From NCBI GenBank assembly GCA_030248225.1, contig JASANE010030321.1, positions 1-64,000 on the forward strand: a stretch of DNA of 64,000 bases, read 5' to 3'. The DNA comes from Trileptium ribeirensis (Eukaryota > Nematoda > Enoplea > Enoplida > Thoracostomopsidae). The notes beneath the pieces are model-generated. The model made no database searches. It was not told the DNA's origin and saw only the letters and a list, made by a program, of their open reading frames with translations. Below are positions 54,001 to 63,439 of the stretch, piece after piece. Positions within the stretch are counted from its first letter, which is position 1, and each line of letters begins with the position of its first letter. Made by a program: the position numbers and the translations under genes.

Positions 54001-56549
54001 AGAGGGTTAACTGCACCTCAGAACTGCTTACGAATCCTGAACAACAATGTATGTAATCTATGCATACATAAGAATCTTAACAAAAGCACAGTAGCACAGA
54101 AAACATAAACACAATTTGCTACAGACCGCATGACATTCGTCCCTTTCGCACCATTCGCATTGTCTCACCCATTGCTATAACTACCTCTACACGAAAAGAT
54201 ACGTTTAGATACAGTGAAGATTTGAAATCAGCAGCCACGAAAACCCATATGAACTTATTTTGAGTCACAAATCTATTAGTATACCGTTGGAAGTGATAAT
54301 GTCACAGATGACTATATATGGCGTCGGGCCCAAATTTGGCCTCACATATCAATTGACCCAGGGGTACAACATATACTCTGTTGGCACCTTACAGGTAGCC
54401 CAGCAGTAGGTATCAGCTCAAGGGTTGCCGAGTTATGAGCAAAAATTACCCATTTAACCATGTACCCCTGGGTACCCGTTTGATTCCCCTGTGGTGGGAC
54501 CTGGGAATGTCGAATCGGAATAAAACCTCCAAAAGGCACATATAGAGTATTGTAGCTTTCATATGAGCCCTCACACGTCTATATCGGTTTACGTTGAGAT
54601 AACGAAGTCCTGTTTACAGAGAAAAAATAAACGGACACCCATCTTTTTCACCATACTGCGGTCTAGTGAGAATTCTTCGATTCCGAAGCTAGCACTTCTA
54701 CATCTCTGAATTCAATATCGAAATCATGTATATGGTTACTGTGGGTGGGGGTTCCCTGTGGATACAGTGCAATTTCAAAAAAGATAAACCGATCATAGAT
54801 ACGCTCAAATGAACTACTCCGTTGTTTTCAGTGACCCCAAAAACCTTTACAGTCACCATTATAATGATTATAAACCATTATCTTAAAAATGTGACAACTA
54901 AAGGGTTAAAATAGACCCATTTGGGATCCCATTTTGTGCCCATACATCGTCATCCGCGAGACTGACAAAAATAGATTTTCAATAAAGTTGTAAATCTTAT
55001 CCAGCCGAACATAAAACATGTGAAAGTTTTGATACGAGTGTGTTTTGAGATATATCTAAAAACGCGTTTTCACTCGGTCACAAAAATTGAAGGGGTACTC
55101 TACATAAGGGGGCATGGCCTACTAATTCGGTGTTTAGATGCAATTGTTTGTAATATTCAATAATGGATTAGATAAGATAAACCTGCGGCGTCACGGTTAC
55201 AGATATATTTATACCATCCATGCGCCATACGGTCGGAAAGCGATTCCGCAGATGCATAATCGAGATGGAAGAGAAGTAGACAGGGGTAAAGCAGAAAACT
55301 GTGATACGTTACACATGAGTACGAATAGGTTATGGTTATGTATTCATATCAATTATTGCTCAGATTTCATAATTCGCACATCACAGGTACTTGCTTCTCC
55401 AAATAAAAGAGACACGGCCCCCAGGTAAACTGACCTCACCCAGGTTTTCAAGTTCATAACCCATGTAAATTTTGACCTCCCACATTTTATACTCTCCAAG
55501 TTTTCAGCGTCAAAAATTGCTCAAATTTTCCATCTCCATATATATGCATTATAGCAATTAGTCGTGCACACTTGCAGTATTTTGTAGCCCTCACATCAAC
55601 TTTGGGATCCCATATGAACTGACATGAATTCCCCAGTTGCGAACTCGGGGGACACCATTATAGATCATGCCCCATTCACGATTTTGGTAGCTTGAAGAGG
55701 CCAAGCTTAATACATAAAATCTCAACTGTAACAAAACCTCGAGCGTGGCAGTCGCCCGCAGAATGCTGGCTCTAAACAAGACAGTCATTTCGGGATAGCA
55801 ATTTTTTGGCTTCTTGTTTCATTTATGGAACTAGATTACTAAGAATATGTAATCTGCGCCGTCTGTTATGCTACACAATCTTTGCTTCGAAATAGGTTAA
55901 GCGGGCAGGTCATTCTGGCGGGTGTGGTGGGGGAGGCAACCCTGGCCTGCCCATAGCCCTCCGAAAGGTCAAAGCATAGTCATTCTCGGTGGAAATTGCA
56001 AAGTGGGGGTATTTGATTTTGCTTAAAAACGCTAAACGTTTCTATATTTTCATGTATACTCTTGCTGTCTTACAAATATTTTCAGGCTATAAAACGACGT
56101 TTTAGCATTAGAAAGACAACTAATTAATTTTCAAATCATTTTGCATACAGGGAACATAAATTTAGAGACATATGACACACTGTGTATCATTCCATGAACG
56201 TATTTTTCAAAAAGGGTAAATTTCATCAGGAAAACTCTAAAAAACAATTTGCTATATTCTATGTAAGGCGCTATATGTCATTTAAATGTTATGACTGTGC
56301 GTGTCGATAAAAATAACTTTAGACAACGTTGCATGTTATTTTCTTTATGTAACCAAATAAAATCGTCTCTGACTAACCTGTGTTCAACTGCGGCTACAAC
56401 AAATCCATGACTAGCAATTTCGGCACAAATTGTCGAGTACGTCGAACGACACGCTCCTAAACCGTGTGAAAACAAGACACATGGAAACGATGTTCCGGAC
56501 GTCCGCGGAGCAAGTTTCTCGTGTAACAGTGCTGGAGATCGAGTATCGC
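35966..56549 (-). CDS. Platelet-activating-factor acetylhydrolase (PLA2G7/PAFAH2 family), seven exons, 5' end missing
   Basis: This is a group VII phospholipase A2 that removes the short sn-2 acyl group of PAF and oxidised phospholipids. Seven exons on the minus strand join with fully consistent phases: 56549-56378, 52109-51917, 48766-48602, 47733-47642, 46012-45743, 44535-44381 and 36069-35966. Together they give 382 residues and a stop. The order of landmarks is that of the family: LFSHGLGACRSTYSTICAEI, ASHGFVVAAVEHRDKSA, FRNRQLRQRVEEV, AVVGHSYGGGTVLG (nucleophile Ser), VVLDGWMFPLD (Asp), QPVLFINADNF and GTVHASQCDF (His). The triad is complete. Human PLA2G7 has 441 residues, so about 60-100 N-terminal residues, including any signal peptide, are missing. 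They probably lie past 64 kb. Introns reach 8.3 kb and are full of repeats. The gene looks intact and single-copy. Confidence 0.93.
36490..36705. repeat. Sub-terminal repeats of a putative transposon, left side
   Basis: 'GAGATAGGRC(C)TTTGCTCAG' type words occur at 36664 (plus) and inverted at about 36505-36520, the latter next to CGAAATTC. The same words recur at 44196 and 44262-44300 on the other side of the transposase and satellite. This suggests that 36.5-44.3 kb was one inserted element with inverted ends, but the exact termini are not resolved. Confidence 0.45.
36781..38480 (-). pseudogene. Decayed DDE-transposase-like gene (orphan family common in invertebrate genomes)
   Basis: Read on the minus strand in shifting frames, the segments run in family order: NLRDTGREYISLSNKVVRARK (38400-38330 region); VTREFYLTVDRNGNRERMCRNFF in two parts and HIDSFPRVPSHYC (38222-37860); KYIHRPKKDRCALC, a CxxC knuckle (about 37740-37780); FDLQAVVFVPSYD with the first Asp (about 37570-37600); NRRATEIGSCLLDY and SFISDSCAG with the second Asp (37509-37291); PGDWLNVIRLARPKKPF (37267-37150); and YRTDYKSDMKTVDVARL to the C terminus IPKLYWPYYKQL (37068-36790). 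Many invertebrate genomes hold hundreds of such proteins, usually unnamed. At least five frame breaks show it is dead. It lies in the last intron of the PAF-acetylhydrolase gene, on the same strand. Confidence 0.78.
38735..39190. repeat. 30-bp minisatellite, about 15 copies, open on both strands
   Basis: The unit is 30 bp, so frames are kept from copy to copy. The minus strand encodes ten-residue repeats LHDAPTTTSR in one frame and MLRPPRHGYT in another, and the plus strand encodes SRDVVVGASC. Copies differ by one to four bases. On the minus strand it sits between the PWWP fragment and the transposase-like gene and continues into a basic tail (REKHLKRKQRN). It may be part of the same decayed gene, but that is not shown. 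Confidence 0.85.
39258..39530 (-). pseudogene. Second PWWP-domain fragment, upstream of the transposase-like gene
   Basis: The minus frame reads SLWPAVISKD, then QLFVYFFGSDRYSYVKKSA. This matches the PWWP pattern WPA-(x)n-V-x-FFG-(S/T)-x-x-Y from the second strand on. The first strand of the domain is missing and a stop lies just upstream at 39534. It resembles the PWWP tail of the Gypsy Pol (WPAVVV...VRFFGTNRYALIP) but is clearly a different sequence. It is either the N-terminal part of the neighbouring transposase-like gene or the end of another, lost retrotransposon. Confidence 0.65.
39994..44148 (+). repeat. Satellite array of 116-bp units, about 36 copies
   Basis: Units begin CAGCTGACCTATAAACACGC (starts at 39994, 40110, 40226, 40342 and so on). 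Each contains CCTATGCTCAGAAGAAAATA and GCAAAAGCCCTATTAGGGGC. Two subtypes alternate: TTAGGGCC with CAGCAGTTGC, and TTACGGCC with CAGTAGTTCC. Units outside 41.1-42.9 kb are almost identical, while that part is full of small indels. A 116-bp unit breaks the reading frame each time, so the array is not coding. It lies in the last intron of the PAF-acetylhydrolase gene. Confidence 0.95.
44149..44365. repeat. Flank of the satellite: sub-terminal repeats, right side, and dispersed 35-bp word
   Basis: 'GATAGGTCTTTAGCTCAGATT' at 44196 and 'GAGATAGGACCTTTGGTC' at 44275 match the satellite core and the words near 36.5-36.7 kb. At 44329-44362 lies the 'ggtaaggggcgcaccctaagtttactcat' word also seen near 13.87 and 20.2 kb. 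The next exon begins at 44381, only 16 bases on. Confidence 0.5.
44381..44535 (-). CDS. PAF-acetylhydrolase exon with the catalytic His
   Basis: The acceptor TTTCAG is before 44535 and the donor GTGAGT after 44381. It encodes GTVHASQCDFAFVG (His of the triad) and SFIRQHL near its end, like the family's 'GSVHQNFADF...FLQKHL'. Confidence 0.9.
45743..46012 (-). CDS. PAF-acetylhydrolase exon with the catalytic Asp
   Basis: The acceptor TGTTTCAG is before 46012 and the donor TTTT|GTGAGT after 45743. It encodes VGVVLDGWMFPLD (Asp of the triad) and QPVLFINADNFHW, then a low-complexity Ser/Thr/Asn stretch (SGTTGGIADGTATSNENST) longer than in vertebrate proteins, then the run to the His exon. Confidence 0.92.
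46275..46620. repeat. Degenerate intronic repeat, first block
   Basis: Phrases like 'ttgacYctaaRcccattgaaaacccatgaaaa' followed by 'gcattatatt' recur here and at 49570-50350 at loose steps of about 150-180 bp. It is non-coding. Confidence 0.55.
46721..47182 (+). repeat. Four-copy tandem repeat, 115-116-bp unit
   Basis: Starts at 46721, 46837, 46953 and 47068 ('gtcgagaataactagataca'). Copies are about 95% identical and AT-rich. The unit length is close to that of the 40-44 kb satellite, but the sequence is unrelated. Confidence 0.92.
47215..47665 (-). repeat. Degenerate tandem repeat that includes the end of an exon and its splice donor
   Basis: On the minus strand each unit of about 100 bp contains ACCGATTTCAA followed by GTGAGC or a decayed form, the same sequence as the true exon end at 47642 (ACCGATTTCAA|GTAAGT). 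On the plus strand the units share 'gtaataccaaaacccaatgttgcc'. About four copies lie in the intron just 3' of the exon. Confidence 0.7.
47642..47733 (-). CDS. PAF-acetylhydrolase exon with the nucleophile Ser
   Basis: The acceptor TTTTAG is before 47733 and the donor GTAAGT after 47642. It encodes GAIDLSKTAVVGHSYGGGTV and LGVLAADTDF. GHSYGG is the lipase G-x-S-x-G elbow. Confidence 0.93.
48602..48766 (-). CDS. PAF-acetylhydrolase exon (LRQRVEEV to FDLAQFK)
   Basis: The acceptor TTGTTTTAG is before 48766 and the donor GTAACA after 48602. It encodes LRQRVEEVRLTYHLLEAINL, a Gly/Pro/Thr-rich link, and SFDLAQFK. It corresponds to the family's 'VRQRAxEC..ALDLI' helix, just before the nucleophile strand. 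Confidence 0.9.
49570..50350. repeat. Degenerate intronic repeat, second block
   Basis: Four or five diverged units have 'gaccctaaa.cc.ttgaaaacccatgaaaa' and 'gctggactctagataRccaaaccat'. They belong to the same family as 46275-46620. Nothing coding is seen, and the frames listed here are read-through. Confidence 0.6.
50400..51350. repeat. Large inverted repeat, arms of about 180-200 bp
   Basis: The reverse complement of about 50420-50620 matches 51080-51290 at roughly 70% ('tttgtcacatctggccatac.ggtaccagt.tt.cagagcccatatc'), with about 460 bp between the arms. Both arms give similar open frames (AIQVPVFRSPY and AIRVAVFQSPY), one on each strand. It could be an old foldback transposon or an inverted duplication in the intron. 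Confidence 0.6.
51917..52109 (-). CDS. PAF-acetylhydrolase exon (RDKSACLSYW to FRNRQ)
   Basis: The acceptor GTTTTAG is before 52109 and the donor CAG|GTAACT at 51917. It encodes DKSACLSYWRR, a Ser/Asn-rich insert, DVWFRYQKYPVTGSDEEFKF and RNRQ, matching the family's 'EHRDKSASATYY ... FHxRNxQV'. The 5' half of the exon is tandemly duplicated, see 52026-52283. Confidence 0.9.
52026..52283 (-). repeat. 129-bp tandem duplication across an intron-exon boundary
   Basis: Copies at 52026-52154 and 52155-52283 differ at one base. Each holds 84 nt of exon, the splice acceptor and 45 nt of intron, so a second acceptor lies at 52238. The unit is 43 codons and the upstream copy is open, so using that acceptor would add 43 residues in frame. 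Confidence 0.95.
52620..54900 (+). repeat. Degenerate intronic repeat, about 170-180-bp unit
   Basis: 'atacRctcaaataaatcactcRatcgttttcagcatRctcgaaaac' and 'gtaataRcagatgcaacaaa' recur near 52560, 52700, 52870, 53040, 53210, 53730 and 54800. They are strongly diverged. The stretch is otherwise empty of genes and lies in the first visible intron. Confidence 0.65.
53280..53460 (+). repeat. Dispersed repeat (three copies: also 55920-56120 and 57370-57545)
   Basis: It shares 'ccacagccctccgaaaRgt', 'cattctcgg.gaaaatttcaaagtg' and 'gctataaaacgacRtttagc' with 55920-56120 (same strand) and 57370-57545 (opposite strand), in the same order. No coding content. Confidence 0.65.
54901..55919. other. Intronic sequence, nothing recognised
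   Basis: AT-rich unique-looking sequence. The plus frame at 55138-55428 and the minus frame at 55591-55788 show no family features. Confidence 0.4.
55920..56120 (+). repeat. Dispersed repeat, second copy of the 53280 family
   Basis: It has the same ordered words as 53280-53460 at about 70% identity. It lies in the intron 3' of the first visible PAF-acetylhydrolase exon. Confidence 0.6.
56378..56549 (-). CDS. PAF-acetylhydrolase first visible exon
   Basis: The likely acceptor CCGTAG is before 56549 and the donor CACAG|GTTAGT at 56378. It encodes DTRSPALLHEKLAPRTSG, then FPCVLFSHGLGACRSTYSTI and CAEIASHGFVVAAVEHR, the oxyanion-loop region and first core strands of the family. The acceptor is the least certain boundary in the gene, and the upstream exon was not found. 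Confidence 0.88.
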
Positions 56550-57059
56550 CTACGGTTAAATGTAACATTATTCCTATGGGATATACATACATAGCAAGAA
56601 ATGGCTATTGCGCTTCGAAAAAACAAACGAACATCGAATAGAATTCGATCAAATGCCGACTTTTGGTATTTAGGCCGATTTTTGGACTGCACTCCCATGA
56701 CGGCAATAGCTCGGCCATATTCTTCTAATCGCGGTGTCTCTCGCCTCCAGTTGGTCTCCGACTGCTTTCTTGAGGATCATAACCATACCCAAAATAGTAT
56801 AAATTCCAACTTTATACTGAATGCGGCTTAAATTTCCATACGACACTTACTAAACTGGTATTTAGGAAAAAACTCTTAATCTTTTACGTCTTGAATTAGT
56901 TTACACTTCGAGTATAGAGAGACAATATGGTCGCCGCGAGGTGTTCAATCCCGGAAGATCGGGTGAAGCTCACGTTTACTAACCACTTAAGAATCTTCGC
57001 AAAGCTACATGAAAAACAGCACGCGTGCAGTATAGCAGTTAGTACACTAAATTTAAACG

Positions 57060-58400
57060 TAATTAGCAGGGAATAACCGAGCCGGAACCAGCAACCGGAA
57101 CCGTCTATTTAAACCGGATCCGGAACCTGGTCTTGGATACTTATATATATAGTAAAACAGGTGAACGAAGAAATGAAAATACCGTTGATTTAAAACTGGC
57201 CTATCCACAATGGGGGGCCCACTTTCAAATTCTCTATGTTCGTGACAGTTTCCCCATGTCCGTCCCCTCACCACTAGGCCGAAACCCCTCACGTTCAACT
57301 AATTTCAAAAATTTTTTATGTCTAACAATTTATGATTTTTGTTTGCAAATTGTTTTTTAAACATTAGTTACCACTACTTATAATGCCAAAATATAGCTTT
57401 TTAGCTTGAAAATACATTCACGGCAGTAAAACTGCGTGAAAATATGGGAATATTTAGTATTTTCAAGCAAAATTTATCCCCCACTTTTAATTTTTACCCG
57501 AGAATGTACATGCCCGTCGACTTTTCGGAAGGCTGTGGACAGACCAGTAAAATGTAATAAAAATAAATTTCACATTAAACTTAATGTAATGGACTCTCTT
57601 CGGATATGGGGAGTGCCATGTATTGTGATCCTGGATCCAGCTTGGGTGCAGACTTACAATTTTTGTTTTGAAAATTTCACGAAATTTTACACAATAAAGA
57701 AACGTAATTACGAAACACAATTTGACATTATTACATAATTACAAATATATAAATTATTCTCTGCATGTCCACAGCCAAAATAAACGATGAAGGCCATTCG
57801 TAAAACCAGCAGCAAGCAACTATATACACATGTAAGCACAAACGGCTGAAAGCCTGCACTTTGTAATAGAATTTGTTATTAGCAGACCCTATGTCTCCGA
57901 AGCGGAAACTGCCCTGGGTCCAGCGTGGGTCTAGCAAAAATTATTTGGGCGTAAAAATATTTGGGTCCAGACCCACCTATGGACCCGAAAAACCTTGTCT
58001 GAGACTTTGAAGAGGCTGAGGAAGCTAAAATACTTATGTATCGATGAAGATGTCGGTTTTTCGGATTCTCAGCGGAAAAATGTCTTATTCTGAACAGGCT
58101 TGCGTAAATTGCGACATATTGAATGTTATTGTAACGCATGGAGGATAGACTCAACTACTTTGCTCTGTTTCTAATCGCCTCCCTTTACTAGATATACGTT
58201 CGTTACATGTTATTCCGTAGGAAACTTGAAATTATTGACATATATGGTTCTAAAAGAAAATAAAAAGGTATACTATAATTTTCTGATAGTTGTATCAGAG
58301 ATGAAGCAAAAAATGTGGGCAATTTTTAACCAGAATTCCGGTCCCGGTATGGTTTTTGCCTTACCGCAACCGGAACCGGAATTCCGGTTACTCCATGCTA
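57060..58400 (+). repeat. Local repeat family, copy 1 (interrupted)
   Basis: Blocks 'ggaaccgtctatttaaaccggatccggaacctggt ... gaagaaatgaaa' (57090-57190), 'cattaaacttaatgta.tg' (57570), 'gaagaggctgaggaagctaa' to 'cgcctccctttactagatatac' (58000-58200) and 'aaccagaattccggtcccggt' (58330) occur in this order and recur at 62460-62960 and 63440-64000. An inverted copy of the 53280 family (57370-57545) sits inside it. Confidence 0.7.
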
Positions 58401-59025
58401 TAGGAATTAAAGGATTAATGACTGCTGTAATTTATGGACGTAAAAAAATAACCGAGCGGGTTCATGAAATCACTAGAACCAGAATGTGGGCAGCATCAAA
58501 GCTAAAGGTAGACCATAAAAATCCACATAAAGACATACTTCGAACAACCGAAGTGCTAAGGACGTGGTATTGGTGGATACTGCTTGAAAAATTACGTATC
58601 TCCATTTTCGCTTCATGACGTTGCATAACATGAACACACAAAGCTCCAACTTAACGTAAATCAAACGATACCAGTGCATTGAATGAATGAATGACAGCAG
58701 GAGGGGTTAATGTAATCTGGTTGGACCCTAGGTCCTTTCCAGTATCCCAATCTGTTTAAAGAATCTAAAATCTTATCATATTCCAGAAACCTATTAATCG
58801 GTCAATTTTAATTGATGGCCTTGGGAGCTATCCAAAATTCCATGCCCAAAGAATTTCAATCTTTAATCTCTTAGTTTACTGCATTCAAAAGTCAATTGTT
58901 TTGCAGTCTCAAAATTTTTACCACACTTTCAACACTTGCCATTGTCTTCAATCATAAAAGTTTTCAAATGTTTCATAAAATTCTCGTGCCTAGTAAAAAA
59001 CTACACGGCAATTCTCATTGTATCT

Positions 59026-60690
59026 TTATTCAATTTCCATAGAAACATGTAGTTTCTTTTTATCAATTCCTTTGAAGAAACATCTAGTCTGAAAGCAGTT
59101 ATTTCCATCGCGCCACTTTGATTGATGGTTCCTATATGAACAGTCTTTTAAGAAAGTCTTAACAATCGTATTACTTATAGGAATACAAGGTCCGGGATCC
59201 ACAAACGCAGTGTCCGATCCCTTCTTAGCCAGCCTATCAGCCACTTCACTCCCAAACAGTCCAGAATGTCCTTTAATCCAACCTAGTTTCAAGCTATTCC
59301 TCTTACCAACCCTATTAAGATGCTTTACGCATTTTAGCACGCACCAAGATCTGGTTCGAGAATTATCTAATGCTTTAAGTGCAGTTTGACTATCGCTAAA
59401 AATAGCGATACTTCTGATCCTAAGTTTTCTTCTTCTAAAATTTCTGCGCATCTGCATATAGCAGTAACCTCTGCCCGAAAAACAATTGCATGTCGACCAA
59501 GTCGGATGAATAGTGATACTTTATTTGGAATAAAGATACCCCCACCACAACTTCTTTCATTGCCCCTGACGATCGCCGAACCATTCGTGTAACATATCAT
59601 TTCAGTACTTTCCACGGACTCTACGCTAAAGTCATCATAAATCCAGAATTGGTTATTCCTAGTTGCTACCGTACTATCTGAAGCCATGCTCAGAAGGGGA
59701 CCATATTTGACAGCTTCCTCCGCAATCGTCGGTTGCCCACGTCCTTTAAATATATAATCACTCCTCCGCTATCGTCGGTTGCCCACGTCCTTTAAATATA
59801 TAATCACTCCAGATACCCATACATTTGAATCTGTGGTATTCCTTCAGCGCCAATTCTTTAGCCAATACATCAATGGGTGTGATATTCAACACCACTTGCA
59901 CACCATCAAGAGGACTGGTTCTAAAAGCACCCCTAATCATGCAACAAGCTAATCTTTGAACCTTTTTACGAAAGCCTGCATATGACACCAAATGTAATCT
60001 GTGCCACCAGCACACCACGACATACATCAGTGACGGCATAACCACTGACTTATACAAAAAAATTTGTTATACCTGGTTTCAACCCCCAATTACAGCCTGC
60101 AAATCTTTTAAATGAGAACAGACGACTAATGGCTTTACTACAATATTCCATCAAATTTGGCTTCCAGTTTAGTTTGCTGTCTAATATTGACCCAAATATT
60201 TAACTTAACTCGAAAGCGGTACAGCTGTACCACCTATCACCAGCTGCTTATACCCACGTATACTCGTACTTTCCGGAACCCAATGAATAGATTCACAGAA
60301 TTTCGTCCATTTTCCAATTTCCTATCTTTAATCATGTACTTATACTGATTTTGCAACATCCTATGTTTGTTCCACGTTCTTAAGTCACCATATTTAACCG
60401 CCATTCTATAAAGTTTCCTGACTTTTTCTTAATACTTGCTAACTTATCATTCCACCATCTATTGCGATTCGCTCGATTAAGTTTTATCGTACAATTCTCT
60501 TGCGCCGCTGTTATAAGGGAGCTAGTTAATTTCATCACAGTAATATCAATGTCATCTTTACTATTACACTGATCCCATTCTTCAGCATTTATAATTTCTT
60601 TTACCCTTCCTTTATATGAATTCCAATTTAATTTCCTAATATTGAGCTCAGGTTTTCCAGTTTTAACGGAATTCACAACCATTCTGAACA
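59026..60690 (-). pseudogene. Decayed non-LTR retrotransposon, I/R1-like, with RNase H and internal deletion
   Basis: On the minus strand, an endonuclease C-terminal piece (NRNRWWNDKLASIKKKSGNF, 60682-60380) is followed at once by the 3' part of the RT (thumb region and YKSVVMPSLMYVVVCWW, about 60330-59760), then an RNase H domain (GGGIFIPNKVSLF, FRAEVTAICRCAEIL, FSDSQTALKAL, GHSGLFGSEVADRLAKKGSD; 59690-59100). The catalytic RT core is missing. A stop and frame changes occur, and the usual acidic D of 'YTDGS' reads YTNGS. A 46-bp tandem repeat near 59713-59808 marks another rearrangement. A RNase H domain places it with I-like elements. Confidence 0.85.
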
Positions 60691-60699
60691 GAATAAACT

Positions 60700-62360
60700 T
60701 GTGATCCGATCCAGAATATTATGTTAATATATCCTTCCCAACTACGAATATATACCAGTGTATTAAGCCTAAAGTTCATACATGCCGAAGCACGGGTCAC
60801 GGGCTACTGAGGCAGACTCAGACACCCCATCGAGGCACTGGTCTGTACCCTACCGAGGGCCCGGTCTGTACCTACCCAGGGTCCGGTCTAACCCTTCCCA
60901 CTACGATGGTATCTACTACCACACTAGTGCACACACTCCCAAAACGCACAGAGAATTTGCAGTAATTCATAAATATGGGGTGAAAATTGGCAAATATGAA
61001 GCTAAGGGGCAGTCAACTTTTTCCAGCACGTCAGGAGAACCCCACCAAGGGCTTCTACTCCAGTTTGTATGACCGCCCCTGAAATCTCGGAGCGTAAGCA
61101 TGTATGCTAAAAGTGTATATATCTACACCACTAACCAATAATCAAATCAAAACCAAATCGATGTATGCGGTAATTAACCGAGAGAAAATCCGCGTAACCT
61201 TGACGATATTCGACTCGTGGAAGCCAAGGCACGCATTCGTCTAATCGTTTCTAAAATGTATGCTGTAACTAAATATACCTATATATACTAGCGAAAAAAT
61301 ATCGAACAATGTTCGAGCAAATTTATAAAGCGTGTTAAATTGTCGAAAGGATGTCGAGTAAAATTTTAGATTTCACGAACAATCAGGAATAATTTCCTGG
61401 CTAGAACGGTATTTACACTAGTATCTAGCTTGTTTTATTGCTAAAATGTCTTTTCCGAAGGTAATGTAATTCAGCGAGACGTATACATCTATGCTAAGCA
61501 TCAACATGCGAAATAAGCGTAAATAAAACAGCACACTATTTACGGCCATATAGCGAATGAACTGCTCTAAATAATGAGTCCAATATAAAATATTACCATT
61601 TATTGTGTATTTTGGGTTTGATATGCCCATTTATAACCTATTTTCGCCCAGTCCTATATCATGAACATTACAGAGATTTATTAGCTCTACAAAAAGAGCC
61701 TAATATGGCTCAAATATTTCAACCACTTGTCGTGACGCAATCCGTAACATGTCTTATCCGAACCTTTTTGAGCCGACCAGAGCCCAGTTGGTCAACTGTA
61801 CGTCCGAAAAATTTGGAATCCGCTTCCGCGTATAGCTAATGAACATGATAATGATTTTAAGCTTTCGAATAAGCTATCTGGCGAGTCAATCCACTAACCG
61901 AAGTAAAGATATGCGTGTCGTCCCAAATACCCTTTGAAACGGACGTGGTAGAAATTTACCACTGTCAGTAAGAATTCTTCGCTGCGCTAGTTTAACTCAC
62001 TGCAGTCACAAACTCAATAATCCAAGGAAATTCGTTAAAAACTGAAATTTGAAGACTTTTAGATATAAAAGCCACCCCCTCGGTTTCAAGCACGGCCCCA
62101 ATTCATAACCCCTGACAAATTTTCAGAGAATGGAGAAAGCCTAAACGTTTTGTTTAAACGAAATTCTGAGATTAATTGTATGAGGGCATGTCGTTTTCTA
62201 ATTATTTTCGTTTGCTTACTATGCATCTATCAACATTTCTGTCATTTTAAGATGGTCCTCCTCCCCCATGTATAGCATACCGTGAGGCATAGCACCGATT
62301 ATGTCATAAAGCCATGTCATAAGGCCAACCTGTCCGGTAAATTATAAACATTAAAATAAT
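60700..62360. other. No recognised gene
   Basis: AT-rich except for a GC patch at 60780-60900 with repeated 'ggtctgtaccctaccgaggg' type words. Open frames at 60782-61072 and 61603-61839 (plus) are unrecognised. No PAF-acetylhydrolase upstream exon was found here. Confidence 0.4.
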
Positions 62361-62366
62361 CCGCTA

Positions 62367-62370
<4 letters not shown>

Positions 62371-62440
<70 letters not shown>
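62371..62440. repeat. (AT)35 microsatellite
   Basis: An uninterrupted run of 70 bases directly before a copy of the local repeat family. Confidence 0.98.
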
Positions 62441-62443
<3 letters not shown>

Positions 62444-62459
62444 GAAATAAAAACTTATC

Positions 62460-62960
62460 CGGTAATTACCATATATCAGGAAATAACTGGAACCGCAAAC
62501 ATCAACTGGAACCGTCCATTTAAACCGAATTCGAAACCTGGTATTCGAAACTTATATATATAGTAAAAAAAGATGAAGAAAGAAATGAAAGTACTGCGGA
62601 TTTAAAATTTATTAAAATAACTTTTACATTAAATTTAATGTATTGCGATGGCATTACTGCCTCTGTGGATCTTTGAAGAGAATGAGGAAACTAATAATGT
62701 TTATTTATAAATCAATTTTGTCAGTTTTTGGACCCTCTAAGCAAAAAATGCCTTCCACTATACAGCCTTGAGTAAATTGCGTCAAAATGAATGTTTGTAA
62801 CTAAACATGTTTGTATGGAGCGCAAACTAAACACTTTCGTCCTGTCTCTATTCGCCTCTCTTTACTGCAAATACATTTGTTACATGTTATACGTTAGTAT
62901 ACTATAACTATAATTTTCTGATCAGTGGTCAGAGACATTGTTTATGCTAGTGTTGGCCAC
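62460..62960 (+). repeat. Local repeat family, copy 2
   Basis: 'ggaaccgtccatttaaaccgaattcgaaacctggt', 'cattaaatttaatgtattgcgatgg' and 'attcgcctctctttactgcaaatac' match copies 1 and 3 in order, at about 80% identity. Confidence 0.75.
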
Positions 62961-63439
62961 CCACTCCACGTCAGTTACATGATAATGAGAATAACTATCA
63001 AAATACTATAAATGATACAAACTGTCTTGAGTGATACTTCTCGCACAGTTTCAATACATACAGTTCGTTCCTCACGAACACAGATTCTGGCTGCTTTGCA
63101 GATATGTTACTATATTCGAATGCAGACTGATAAAACGTTTACTAAAGCACTGGCTGGTGCTTGCCTCAATTTATGTTGGCCAAGCTTACAGCTGAGTACT
63201 TCAATAATCAATACTCTGTTATGTATATCAAGTTAACTCGGTTCAATTCTCACATACCGCAGATTTCTGAATGGGTATGCTGCTACGGGCATCGATCTAG
63301 CTTTGTTTTGTTAACAAACTCCTGCTGGATGAAGATTCTGCTGGATGAAGATGCTGTTCTACTTACGTTTCACAGTGCAATTTGCTGAGTTAATTTTTTA
63401 TTTTGTTTGGTTGTGTTGGAACTAGATCATTGTGTATCT
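62961..63439. other. Spacer between repeat copies, nothing recognised
   Basis: Two overlapping 74-75-codon plus frames (63012-63236 and 63161-63388) have no family features. Confidence 0.35.
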
